From NCBI RefSeq assembly GCF_014655295.1, contig NZ_BNBI01000014.1:124001-188000 (forward strand): 64,000 nucleotides of DNA, in the 5' to 3' direction. The position numbers and the translations under genes were made by a program. The notes beneath the pieces were generated by a model. That model was not told where the DNA came from and ran no database searches. It saw nothing but the letters and a program-made list of their open reading frames with translations. The stretch comes from Streptomyces fumanus. GTDB lineage: Bacteria; Actinomycetota; Actinomycetes; Streptomycetales; Streptomycetaceae. Every line of letters begins with the position of its first letter. The first letter of the stretch is position 1. Positions 50,593 to 59,308 of the stretch are shown piece by piece.

Positions 50593-51357
50593 GTGCCGAA
50601 ACCAGATGTGGACCCGACCGTGACGCTCGACCTCAGCGTGGACCGGAGCAGCCCGGTGCCGCTGTACTTCCAACTGTCCCAGCAGTTGGAGGCGGCGATC
50701 GAGCACGGCGCCCTCACCCCCGGCAGCCTGCTGGGCAACGAGATCGAGCTGGCCGGCCGGCTCGGCCTGTCCCGGCCCACCGTCCGCCAGGCCATCCAGT
50801 CGCTGGTCGACAAGGGCCTGCTGGTCCGCCGCCGCGGCGTCGGCACCCAGGTCGTGCACAGCCAGGTCAAGCGCCCCCTGGAGCTGAGCAGCCTCTACGA
50901 CGACCTGGAGGCCGCGGGCCAGCGCCCGGCCACGAAGGTCCTGGTCAACACCGTTGTCCCGGCCGGCGCCGAGATCGCCGCCGCGCTCTCCGTCCCCGAG
51001 GGCAGTGAGGTCCACCACGTCGAACGGCTGCGGCTGACCCACGGCGAGCCGATGGCCTGCCTCTGCAACTACCTGCCGCTCGGCCTGCTCGACCTGGACA
51101 CCGGGCACCTGGAGAGCACCGGCCTGTACCGCCTGATGCGCGGCGCCGGCATCACCCTGCACAGCGCCCGCCAGGCCATCGGCGCCCGCGCCGCCACCGC
51201 CGCCGAGGCCGAGCGGCTCGGCGAGGAGACCGGCGCCCCGCTGCTCACCATGGCGCGCACCACGTACGACGACACCGGCCGCGCGGTCGAGTACGGCACC
51301 CACACCTACCGGCCGGCCCGCTACTCGTTCGAGTTCCAGCTCCTCGTGCGGTCCTGA
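50593..51357 (+). CDS. GntR-family regulator with UTRA ligand domain
   Basis: A 254-residue GntR/HutC-type regulator from GTG. The winged helix reads PVPLYFQLSQQLEAAIEHGA, ELAGRLGLSRPTVRQAIQSL and LLVRRRGVGTQVVHSQV. The UTRA domain follows: LVNTVVPAGAEIAAALSVPE, VHHVERLRLTHGEPMACLC and a C-terminal VEYGTHTYRPARYSFEF. It senses a sugar or sugar phosphate. Identical palindromes on both sides (50533 and 51381) indicate control of the dehydrogenase, itself and the ABC operon. Confidence 0.92.
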   Translation: MPKPDVDPTVTLDLSVDRSSPVPLYFQLSQQLEAAIEHGALTPGSLLGNEIELAGRLGLSRPTVRQAIQSLVDKGLLVRRRGVGTQVVHSQVKRPLELSSLYDDLEAAGQRPATKVLVNTVVPAGAEIAAALSVPEGSEVHHVERLRLTHGEPMACLCNYLPLGLLDLDTGHLESTGLYRLMRGAGITLHSARQAIGARAATAAEAERLGEETGAPLLTMARTTYDDTGRAVEYGTHTYRPARYSFEFQLLVRS

Positions 51358-51380
51358 ACCGAGCCCTCAGGACGTCGCAT

Positions 51381-51390
51381 TGTCCGGACA
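51381..51390. promoter_or_regulatory. GntR operator candidate upstream of the ABC importer
   Basis: TGTCCGGACA, identical to the box at 50533-50542, lies 157 bp before the binding-protein start. The rest of the 51391-51546 leader has no recognised element. Confidence 0.65.
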
Positions 51391-51546
51391 TGACCTCCGG
51401 CACCCGCCCCCCGTGCGGCGCGGCCGGTGGCCGTGCCCGACAATGGGGCGTTTGGGTCGGTGAGACCACCGGTCCCCCCGCGGTGCGGAACCACCGCGGA
51501 ACCAGTACAGAACCAGCACAGAACACAGCAAGAAGGGCACCGCCTC

Positions 51547-52551
51547 GTGGCACGGTTTCGGACCTGGACAGGCATCGCGCTGGCAGGGGCATTGTCACTC
51601 TCCCTCGCCGGTTGCAGCAGCACCGGCGGCAAGCGCGCCGAGGACGCCCGCAAGGCCGCGGCGGCCCAGGGCAGGGCGGCGGTGGACACGCCCCGCTGGA
51701 CCTTCGCGATGATCACCCATTCGGGTGACGGCGACACCTTCTGGGACATCGTCCAGAGCGGTGCCGAGCAGGCCGCCGTCAAGGACAACATCAACTTCCT
51801 GTACTCGCACGACGACGAGGCCCAGCAGCAGGCGCAGCTCGTGGACGCGGCCGTGGACAAGAAGGTCGACGGGATCATCGTCACGCTGGCCAAGCCGGAC
51901 GCCATGAAGGCCGCCGTCGCCCGCGCGGTCAAGGCGGGCATCCCGGTGATCACCGTGAACTCCGGCTCGGCCGAGTCCAAAAAGTTCGGTGCGCTCACCC
52001 ACATCGGCCAGGACGAGACCATCGCCGGCGAGGCCGTCGGCGAGGAGCTGAACGAGCGGGGCCGCGAGAAGGCCCTGTGCGTCCTGCACGAGCAGGGCAA
52101 CGTCGGCCACGAGCAGCGCTGCGACGGCGTGGCGAAGACCTTCGACGGCAAGGTGCAGCGGCTGTATGTGAACGGCACCAGCATGCCGGACGTGCAGTCC
52201 GCCATCGAGGCCAAGCTCCAGACCGACAAGTCGGTGGACGCCGTGGTCACGCTCGGCGCGCCGTACGCGGACACCGCCGTCAAGGCCAAGCGGAGCGCGG
52301 GCAGCAAGGCCGAGATCGACACCTTCGACCTCAACGCCAAGGTCGCCGCCGGCCTGACCGACGGCACCCTCGGCTTCGCCGTCGACCAGCAGCCGTACCT
52401 CCAGGGCTACGAGGCGGTCGACCTGCTCTGGCTGAACAAGTACAACGCCGATGTCCTCGGCGGCGGCCGGCCGGTGCTCACCGGACCGCAGATCATCACC
52501 AAGGACGACGCCGGCGCGCTGGCGGACTACACGAAGCGGGGCACCCGATGA
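51547..52551 (+). CDS. Sugar ABC transporter substrate-binding lipoprotein
   Basis: A 334-residue lipoprotein from GTG with GAAGGG upstream. The signal ends in the lipobox LSLAGC (Cys about 23). The type I periplasmic-binding fold is visible: WTFAMITHSGDGDTFWDIVQ, AQLVDAAVDKKVDGIIVTLA, AVARAVKAGIPVITVNSGSA, HIGQDETIAGEAVGEEL and VDAVVTLGAPYADTAV. It belongs to the ribose/fructose/inositol-binding group. It delivers ligand to the permease encoded with a 4-bp overlap downstream. A cyclitol or pentose is likely given the nearby inositol-dehydrogenase-like gene. Confidence 0.92.
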   Translation: MARFRTWTGIALAGALSLSLAGCSSTGGKRAEDARKAAAAQGRAAVDTPRWTFAMITHSGDGDTFWDIVQSGAEQAAVKDNINFLYSHDDEAQQQAQLVDAAVDKKVDGIIVTLAKPDAMKAAVARAVKAGIPVITVNSGSAESKKFGALTHIGQDETIAGEAVGEELNERGREKALCVLHEQGNVGHEQRCDGVAKTFDGKVQRLYVNGTSMPDVQSAIEAKLQTDKSVDAVVTLGAPYADTAVKAKRSAGSKAEIDTFDLNAKVAAGLTDGTLGFAVDQQPYLQGYEAVDLLWLNKYNADVLGGGRPVLTGPQIITKDDAGALADYTKRGTR

Positions 52552-53588
52552 GCGCCACCGACGCCCCCACCGCCGACGAAAGGATTCTGCGGACCTCTCC
52601 GCTGCGGAAGCTCCTCGGCCGCCCGGAACTGGGCTCGGTCGTCGGCGCCATCGCCGTCTTCGTCTTCTTCGCCCTGGCCGCCGACAGCTTCCTGCGCGCC
52701 GCCAGCCTCAGCACGGTCCTGTACGCCTCCTCGACCATCGGCATCATGGCCGTACCCGTGGCGCTGCTGATGATCGGCGGGGAGTTCGACCTGTCCGCCG
52801 GGGTGATGGTCACCTCCTCGGCGCTGATCTCGTCGATGTTCAGCTACCAGATGACCGCCAACGTCTGGGTCGGCGTCGGCGTCTCCCTGCTGGTCACCCT
52901 CGCCGTCGGCGCCTTCAACGGCTTCATGCTGACCCGCACGAAGCTGCCCAGCTTCATCATCACGCTCGGCACCTTCCTGATGCTGACCGGCATGAACCTC
53001 GGCTTCACCAAGCTGATCGACGGCACCGTCTCCACCAAGACCATCGCCGACATGGAGGGCTTCCCCTCCGCCCGGGACGTGTTCGCCTCGACGATCACCG
53101 TCGGCGGCGTCGGCTTCAAGATCACCATCGTGTGGTGGCTCGCCCTGGTCGCCGTCGCGAGCTGGATCCTGCTGCGCACCCGCGCGGGCAACTGGATCTT
53201 CGCGGTCGGCGGCAACCAGGACGCCGCCCGCGCGGTGGGCGTCCCGGTCGCCAAGACCAAGATCGGCCTCTACATGGGCGTCGCCTTCGGCGCCTGGATC
53301 GCCGGCCAGCACCTGCTGTTCTCGTACGACGTGGTCCAGTCCGGCGAGGGCGTCGGCAACGAGCTGATCTACATCATCGCCGCCGTCATCGGCGGCTGCC
53401 TGATCACCGGCGGCTACGGCAGCGCCGTCGGCTCGGCGGTCGGCGCGTTCATCTTCGGCATGACCAGCAAGGGCATCGTCTTCGCCGAGTGGAACCCCGA
53501 CTGGTTCAAGTTCTTCCTCGGAGCGATGCTGCTCCTCGCGACCCTGCTCAACGCCTGGGTCCGCAAGCGCGCGGAGGCCACCAAGTGA
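52548..53588 (+). CDS. Sugar ABC transporter permease (ribose/fructose type)
   Basis: A 346-residue inner-membrane subunit of the RbsC/FrcC family with about ten hydrophobic segments. The family marker MIGGEFDLSAGVMVTSSALI lies near residue 75-95, with LPSFIITLGTFLMLTGMNLG and VIGGCLITGGYGSAVGSAVG later. The ATG overlaps the binding-protein stop, and the ATPase GTG overlaps this stop. A single permease gene would act as a homodimer. Confidence 0.93.
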   Translation: MSATDAPTADERILRTSPLRKLLGRPELGSVVGAIAVFVFFALAADSFLRAASLSTVLYASSTIGIMAVPVALLMIGGEFDLSAGVMVTSSALISSMFSYQMTANVWVGVGVSLLVTLAVGAFNGFMLTRTKLPSFIITLGTFLMLTGMNLGFTKLIDGTVSTKTIADMEGFPSARDVFASTITVGGVGFKITIVWWLALVAVASWILLRTRAGNWIFAVGGNQDAARAVGVPVAKTKIGLYMGVAFGAWIAGQHLLFSYDVVQSGEGVGNELIYIIAAVIGGCLITGGYGSAVGSAVGAFIFGMTSKGIVFAEWNPDWFKFFLGAMLLLATLLNAWVRKRAEATK

Positions 53589-54376
53589 CCCGGAACCCGA
53601 ACCGTACGGCCCTCGTCGAGCTGTCCGGCGTCAGCAAGCACTACGGCAACGTCCGCGCCCTCGAAGGCGTCTCCCTGACCGTGCGCGCGGGCGAGATCAC
53701 CTGCGTCCTGGGCGACAACGGCGCCGGCAAGTCCACCCTCATCAAGATCGTCTCCGGGCTGCACCAGCACGACGGCGGCACCCTCGCCCTCGACGGCGAG
53801 GAGACCCGCCTCGCCTCGCCCCGCGACGCCCTGGACCGCGGCATCGCCACCGTCTACCAGGACCTCGCGGTCGTCCCGCTGATGCCGGTCTGGCGCAACT
53901 TCTTCCTCGGCTCCGAGCCGCGCAAGGGCATCGCCCCCTTCAAGCGCATGGACGTCGACCTGATGCGCCGCACCACCCGCGCGGAACTGCTGCGCATGGG
54001 CATCGACCTCCGCGACGTCGACCAACCCATCGACACCCTCTCCGGCGGCGAACGCCAGTGCGTGGCGATCGCCCGCGCGGTGTACTTCGGCGCCAAGGTG
54101 CTCGTCCTGGACGAGCCGACGGCGGCCCTGGGCGTCAAGCAGTCCGGTGTGGTCCTGAAATATGTGGCCGCGGCCCGCGACCAGGGCCTCGGCGTCGTAC
54201 TGATCACCCACAACCCGCACCACGCCTACCTGGTCGGCGACCGCTTCGTCCTCCTGAAGCGCGGCACGATGGTCGGCAACCACGAACGCGACGACATCAC
54301 CCTGGACGAACTGACCAGACAGATGGCAGGCGGCAACGAACTGGACGACCTCCGCCACGAACTGCAACGCCCCTGA
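53585..54376 (+). CDS. Sugar ABC transporter ATP-binding protein (single domain)
   Basis: A 263-residue ATPase from GTG. Walker A is LGDNGAGKSTLIKIVSG, the Q-loop YQDLAVVPLMPVWRNFFLGS, the signature LSGGERQCVAIARA, Walker B VLVLDEPTAALG and the switch His in VVLITHNPHHAYLV. It has one nucleotide-binding domain, as in FrcA-type importers, rather than the fused pair of RbsA. It completes the three-gene importer. A hairpin in the repeat just downstream may terminate the operon. Confidence 0.93.
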   Translation: MTRNPNRTALVELSGVSKHYGNVRALEGVSLTVRAGEITCVLGDNGAGKSTLIKIVSGLHQHDGGTLALDGEETRLASPRDALDRGIATVYQDLAVVPLMPVWRNFFLGSEPRKGIAPFKRMDVDLMRRTTRAELLRMGIDLRDVDQPIDTLSGGERQCVAIARAVYFGAKVLVLDEPTAALGVKQSGVVLKYVAAARDQGLGVVLITHNPHHAYLVGDRFVLLKRGTMVGNHERDDITLDELTRQMAGGNELDDLRHELQRP

Positions 54377-54382
54377 ATCACC

Positions 54383-54592
54383 CACGCCGCGAACCGCAAC
54401 GCCCCCAAAAGGGGCGCGGGGCTGTGTCGATCTGCGGCTCCGCCGCGTGGGCGCGACCAGCCACGACAAACCCGCACCCGACACCGTGCAACGCCTCTGA
54501 CCACTCCACGCCGCGATCCGCAACGCCCCAAAAGGGGCGCGGGGAACTGCGCGACCAGCCACAACGCACCCGCACCCGACGACGAACCCCCC
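54383..54592. repeat. Two copies of a Streptomyces-type intergenic repeat with CCCCAAAAGGGG hairpin
   Basis: Copy one (about 54383-54480) and copy two (about 54507-54592) share ACGCCGCGA-CCGCAACGCC, a CCCCAAAAGGGG core (54403-54414 and 54526-54537), GGCGCGGGG, and GCGACCAGCCAC followed by ACCCGCACCCGAC. Copy one contains an extra segment (TGTCGATCTGCGGCTCCGCC). The hairpin follows the ABC operon stop and may terminate it. Similar elements are scattered in Streptomyces genomes. Confidence 0.7.
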
Positions 54593-54637
54593 ACACCGTT
54601 CGGCACCCGGCGGAGCCGTGCGGCACAATCGACGCCG

Positions 54638-55786
54638 ATGAGCACCTACCGCGACCTCACCGCCCCCATCGGATCCCGCCGCGCCCCGGTCCTGCGCACC
54701 GTCGGCACGAGGGAACGCCGCTCGCACCTGACGGCCCCCCGCGTGCCGACCGTCGGCATCGACATCGGCGGCACCAAGGTGATGGCGGGGGTCGTGGACG
54801 CCGACGGCAACATCCTGGAGAAGCTCCGCACCGAGACCCCGGACAAGTCCAAGAGCCCCAAGGTCGTCGAGGACACCATCGTCGAACTGGTCCTGGACCT
54901 CTCCGACCGGCACGACGTGCACGCCGTCGGCATCGGCGCGGCCGGCTGGGTCGACGCCGACCGCAACCGCGTCCTGTTCGCCCCCCACCTGTCCTGGCGC
55001 AACGAACCCCTGCGCGACCGCATCGCCGCCCGCCTCGCGGTCCCCGTCCTGGTGGACAACGACGCCAACACCGCCGCCTGGGCCGAGTGGCGCTTCGGCG
55101 CCGGCCGCGGCGAGGACCACCTCGTCATGATCACCCTGGGCACCGGCATCGGCGGCGCGATCCTGGAGGACGGCCAGGTCAAGCGCGGCAAGTACGGCGT
55201 CGCGGGGGAGTTCGGCCACATGCAGGTGGTGCCCGGCGGCCACCGCTGCCCGTGCGGCAACCGCGGCTGCTGGGAGCAGTACAGCTCCGGCAACGCCCTG
55301 GTCAGAGAGGCCCGCGAGCTGGCCGCGGCCGATTCGCCGGTGGCGTACGGGATCATCGAGCACGTCAAGGGCAGCATCGGCGACATCACCGGGCCGATGA
55401 TCACCGAGCTGGCCCGGGAGGGCGACGCCATGTGCGTCGAACTGCTCCAGGACATCGGCCAGTGGCTCGGCGTCGGCATCGCCAACCTCGCCGCCGCCCT
55501 CGACCCGTCCTGCTTCGTGATCGGCGGCGGCGTCAGCGCCGCCGACGACCTGCTGATCGGACCCGCCCGGGACGCGTTCAAACGCCAGCTCACCGGCCGC
55601 GGCTACCGGCCCGAGGCCCGCATAGTCCGGGCCCAGCTCGGCCCCGAGGCCGGCATGGTCGGCGCCGCCGACCTGGCCCGGCTGGTCGCCCGCCGCTTCC
55701 GCCGCGCCAACCGGCGCCGCGTCGAGCGGCACGAGCGCTACGAGCGCTACACCAAGGCCCGCCGCACCGACCGGGAGGCGCTGTGA
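54638..55786 (+). CDS. ROK-family sugar kinase (glucokinase-like) with extended termini
   Basis: A 382-residue ROK kinase. VGIDIGGTKVMAGVVDADGN is the phosphate loop, beginning only near residue 39 because of a basic N-terminal extension (SRRAPVLRTVGTRERRSHLT). VDNDANTAAWAEWRFGAGRG and the zinc motif CPCGNRGCWEQYSSG follow. The C-terminus is an Arg-rich tail (RFRRANRRRVERHERYERYT). The kinase core of about 310 residues is standard; the extensions are not typical of GlkA. It may phosphorylate the sugar imported by the ABC system upstream. The stop overlaps the next start. Confidence 0.88.
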   Translation: MSTYRDLTAPIGSRRAPVLRTVGTRERRSHLTAPRVPTVGIDIGGTKVMAGVVDADGNILEKLRTETPDKSKSPKVVEDTIVELVLDLSDRHDVHAVGIGAAGWVDADRNRVLFAPHLSWRNEPLRDRIAARLAVPVLVDNDANTAAWAEWRFGAGRGEDHLVMITLGTGIGGAILEDGQVKRGKYGVAGEFGHMQVVPGGHRCPCGNRGCWEQYSSGNALVREARELAAADSPVAYGIIEHVKGSIGDITGPMITELAREGDAMCVELLQDIGQWLGVGIANLAAALDPSCFVIGGGVSAADDLLIGPARDAFKRQLTGRGYRPEARIVRAQLGPEAGMVGAADLARLVARRFRRANRRRVERHERYERYTKARRTDREAL

Positions 55787-56364
55787 CGGAGACCCTGCCG
55801 CACCAGGTCGGCCCGCCCGAGGAGGCGCGGCGCCCGCCGGAGGACCGGCGGCACATGATCCGCCGCCGGGCCCTCACCCTGCTGACCATCGTGCTGCTCA
55901 TCGGCGTCCCCGCCGGATACCTGATGATCTCCGCCGACCAGAGCCGCAGCAGCGGCCGGGAGAAGGAGGAGAAGTACTCGGCGACCGGCCTGAGCGCGGC
56001 CTGGCCCTCCAAGGTGCAGCGCCGCATCTACCAGGTGCCCATACCGCACCCCGCCGGCAAGGTCGCGTACTACGAGACCAACAACTGGAAGACCAGCAGG
56101 CTGTACGTCCAGTTCGAGACCACCGCCGCGGGCCTGGACGTCTTCCTGGCGGGCGTCGGCGTCGACCGCGGCGACCTGAAGCGGGACGGCATCACCATGA
56201 GCGAGCGCGACCAGAACGTCTCGGGCTGGCGGTTCACCGGGCCGGGCGTCTGGTGGGGCCTGAAGCACCCGCAGAAGAACCCCGCTCCGACCCAGGACAT
56301 CGTCGTCAACCTGGCCAACCCGAGTCTGCCGATGGTGTACGTCGTCTCGCGGACGGTCCCCTGA
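55783..56364 (+). CDS. Uncharacterised membrane-anchored protein coupled to the ROK kinase
   Basis: A 193-residue protein from a GTG overlapping the kinase stop. One transmembrane segment (RRALTLLTIVLLIGVPAGYL) follows a 25-residue cytoplasmic start; the rest is extracellular (YSATGLSAAWPSKVQRRIYQ, VAYYETNNWKTSRLYVQFET, SGWRFTGPGVWWGLK). I do not recognise the family. Translational coupling suggests linkage to the sugar kinase, but no function follows from that. Confidence 0.75.
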   Translation: MTETLPHQVGPPEEARRPPEDRRHMIRRRALTLLTIVLLIGVPAGYLMISADQSRSSGREKEEKYSATGLSAAWPSKVQRRIYQVPIPHPAGKVAYYETNNWKTSRLYVQFETTAAGLDVFLAGVGVDRGDLKRDGITMSERDQNVSGWRFTGPGVWWGLKHPQKNPAPTQDIVVNLANPSLPMVYVVSRTVP

Positions 56365-56458
56365 CCGGGTCCCGGCAGGGGCCGGAGCCGATTGTCAGAC
56401 CCCGCCCGTAGAGTCGAAGACAAGTGATCCGGCTCATGGGCGGGAGGTGGCAGGACGT

Positions 56459-59308
56459 ATGCGTGACACGGCCGTGGTGGCCGAGCGGACGACGGCGGCG
56501 GGAGACCCCGCCGGGCCCGTCCCGGTCCGGCTCGCCGCCGTCTTCCTGCCCGCCCCGCTCCCGCGCGAGGGACGCGTCGCCTTCTGGGACCCGGAGGGCG
56601 GCGAGCTGCCCGCCGGTTCCGTCCCGCTGACGGTGGTACGGCGGCACGGCGCCGGGGTCCGCCGCCGCAGCGTCCCCGCCCTGGTCCTCCCCCTCGACGA
56701 CGCGCTGCCCGTGCTCACCGCCGCCCGGCACGACCCGGCTGCCCACCCCGCCACCGCCTGCTGGGGCGCCGCCGCCCTGCACGCCCTGCGGCTCGTCGCG
56801 CGGGGCAGGCTGCTGCCCGGCCTCACCGCCACCGGCCACGACGCCTGGCGGGCCGGACCCCTCGACCCCGACGACATCGCCCACCTGCGGGCCGTCGCCG
56901 CCGCCCTGCCGCCCGAGGGCCACGCCGTCCCGCTGGACGGTCCGGGCGTCGTCCGGCTCCCCGAACCCCGCGCGCTGATCCGCGCCTTCCTGGACGCGGT
57001 CGCCGACACCCTGCCCCGCACCGCCGCCGCGCCGCACGCCCTGGGCCGGCCCTTCGCCGCCCGCCCCGCCCAGCACCTGCCCGCCGCCCGGGACTGGGCC
57101 GCCGAGGTCGCCGCCGGCATGGACGCGGGCGTACGGATCTCCCTCCGCCTGGACCTGTCGGCGTACGCCCTGTTCGACGCGGACGGCGAGGGCGACGCCG
57201 GGCGCGGGCGCGGCGCGGGTGCCGCCGTCGTCCAGGTGCACAGCCTCGCCGACCCCACCCTGGTCGCCGACGCCGCGGACCTCTGGTCGGGCGCGGCCGA
57301 CCCCGCCTTCGGTCCCCGCGCGCGCGTCGACACCGCCCTCGCGGTGCGCCGCGCCGCCCGGGTCTGGCCCCCGCTGGACCGGCTCACCGAGCAGGACGTG
57401 CCCGATGTGCTGGCCCTGTCCGAGGACGAGGTCACCGACCTGCTCGGCGTCGCCGCCACCCGGCTCGCCGCCGCCGGCGTCGCCGTGCACTGGCCCCGCG
57501 ACCTCGCCCAGGACCTCACCGCCACCGCCGTGGTCCGACCCGCGCCCGGTTCCGCGACCGACGGCACCGGCTTCTTCGAGAGCGAGGACCTGCTCCGGTT
57601 CGGCTGGCAGCTCGCGCTCGGCGGCGACCCGCTCACCGAGGCCGAGATGGACCTCCTGGCCGAGGCCCACCGCCCCGTCGTCCGCCTCCGCGACCGGTGG
57701 GTGCTGGTCGACCCGGCCCTCGTCCGCCGCGCCCGCAAGCGCGACCTGGGCCTCCTCGACCCCGTCGACGCGCTGTCCGTCGCCCTCACCGGCACCGCCG
57801 AGGTCGACGGCGAGAGCGTCGAGGCGGTCCCCGTCGGCGCGCTGGCCGCCCTCCGCGACCGGCTCACCGCCGGACCGCGCCCCGCCGAGCCGCCGCCCGG
57901 CCTCGCCGCCACCCTCCGCGACTACCAGCTCCGGGGCCTGGCCTGGCTGGACCAGATGACCTCCCTCGGGCTCGGCGGCTGCCTCGCCGACGACATGGGC
58001 CTCGGCAAGACGGTCACCCTCATCGCCCTCCACCTGAAGCGGGCCCGCCGCGAACCCACCCTGGTGGTCTGCCCGGCCTCCCTGCTGGGCAACTGGCAGC
58101 GGGAGATCACCCGGTTCGCGCCCGGCGTCCCCGTCCGCCGCTTCCACGGCCCCGACCGCACCCTGGACGGCCTCGACGGCGGCTTCGTCCTCACCACCTA
58201 CGGCACCATGCGCTCGGCGGCCGCCACCCTCGCCGCACAGCCCTGGGGCATGGTCGTCGCCGACGAGGCCCAGCATGTGAAGAACCCCTATTCGGCCACC
58301 GCGAAGGCGCTGCGCACCATCCCCGCCCCCGCCCGCGTGGCCCTCACCGGCACCCCCGTGGAGAACAACCTCTCCGAGCTGTGGGCCCTCCTCGACTGGA
58401 CCACCCCCGGACTGCTCGGCCCCCTGAAGTCCTTCCGCGCCCGGCACGCCCGCGCGGTGGAGTCCGGCGAGGACGACGAGGCGGCGGCCCGCCTCGCCCG
58501 GCTGGTCCGCCCCTTCCTGCTGCGCCGCCGCAAGTCCGACCCCGGCATCGTCCCCGAACTGCCGCCGAAGACCGAGACCGACCACCCCGTCCCCCTCACC
58601 CGCGAGCAGGCCGCGCTGTACGAGGCGGTGGTCCGCGAGTCGATGCTGGCCATCGAGACGGCCGAGGGCATGGCCCGCCGGGGCCTCGTCCTCAAGCTCC
58701 TCACCGCCCTCAAGCAGATCTGCGACCACCCCGCGCTGTACCTCAAGGAGGACCACCGCCGCCCGCGCGGCGCCACCGACCGCTCCGGCAAGCTCGCCCT
58801 GCTCGACGAACTTCTGGACACGGTCCTCGCGGAGGACGGCTCGGTACTCGTCTTCACCCAGTACGTCGGCATGGCCCGCATCCTCACCGCCCACCTCACC
58901 GACCGCGCCGTTCCCGTCGAACTGCTGCACGGCGGTACGCCGGTGGCCGAGCGCGAGCGCATGGTGGACCGCTTCCAGGACGGCGCCACCCCGGTCCTGG
59001 TGCTGTCCCTCAAGGCGGCGGGCACCGGCCTCAACCTCACCCGCGCCGGACACGTCGTCCACTTCGACCGCTGGTGGAACCCGGCCGTCGAGGAACAGGC
59101 CACCGACCGCGCCTACCGCATCGGCCAGACCCAGCCCGTCCAGGTCCACCGCCTGGTCACCGAGGGCACGGTCGAGGACCGCATCGCCGACATGCTCCGC
59201 GCCAAGCGGGCCCTGGCCGACGCGATCCTCGGCTCCGGCGAGGCGGCCCTCACCGAACTCACCGACCGCGAGCTGTCCGACCTCGTCTCCCTCCGGAGGC
59301 CGACATGA
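56459..59308 (+). CDS. SNF2-family helicase/ATPase
   Basis: A 949-residue SWI2/SNF2 protein; ATG 56459 has CAGGACGT upstream, with a GTG 12 bp earlier possible. The N-terminal half is the bacterial SNF2-associated region (FFESEDLLRFGWQLALGGDP). The helicase core begins near residue 480: DDMGLGKTVTLIALHLKRAR (motif I), VVADEAQHVKNPYSATAKAL (motif II, DEAQ), ALTGTPVENNLSELWALLDW (III), TGLNLTRAGHVVHFDRWWNP (V) and EEQATDRAYRIGQTQ (VI). It is a DNA translocase. The stop overlaps the SWIM gene's ATG, a pairing common in actinobacteria. Confidence 0.95.
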   Translation: MRDTAVVAERTTAAGDPAGPVPVRLAAVFLPAPLPREGRVAFWDPEGGELPAGSVPLTVVRRHGAGVRRRSVPALVLPLDDALPVLTAARHDPAAHPATACWGAAALHALRLVARGRLLPGLTATGHDAWRAGPLDPDDIAHLRAVAAALPPEGHAVPLDGPGVVRLPEPRALIRAFLDAVADTLPRTAAAPHALGRPFAARPAQHLPAARDWAAEVAAGMDAGVRISLRLDLSAYALFDADGEGDAGRGRGAGAAVVQVHSLADPTLVADAADLWSGAADPAFGPRARVDTALAVRRAARVWPPLDRLTEQDVPDVLALSEDEVTDLLGVAATRLAAAGVAVHWPRDLAQDLTATAVVRPAPGSATDGTGFFESEDLLRFGWQLALGGDPLTEAEMDLLAEAHRPVVRLRDRWVLVDPALVRRARKRDLGLLDPVDALSVALTGTAEVDGESVEAVPVGALAALRDRLTAGPRPAEPPPGLAATLRDYQLRGLAWLDQMTSLGLGGCLADDMGLGKTVTLIALHLKRARREPTLVVCPASLLGNWQREITRFAPGVPVRRFHGPDRTLDGLDGGFVLTTYGTMRSAAATLAAQPWGMVVADEAQHVKNPYSATAKALRTIPAPARVALTGTPVENNLSELWALLDWTTPGLLGPLKSFRARHARAVESGEDDEAAARLARLVRPFLLRRRKSDPGIVPELPPKTETDHPVPLTREQAALYEAVVRESMLAIETAEGMARRGLVLKLLTALKQICDHPALYLKEDHRRPRGATDRSGKLALLDELLDTVLAEDGSVLVFTQYVGMARILTAHLTDRAVPVELLHGGTPVAERERMVDRFQDGATPVLVLSLKAAGTGLNLTRAGHVVHFDRWWNPAVEEQATDRAYRIGQTQPVQVHRLVTEGTVEDRIADMLRAKRALADAILGSGEAALTELTDRELSDLVSLRRPT

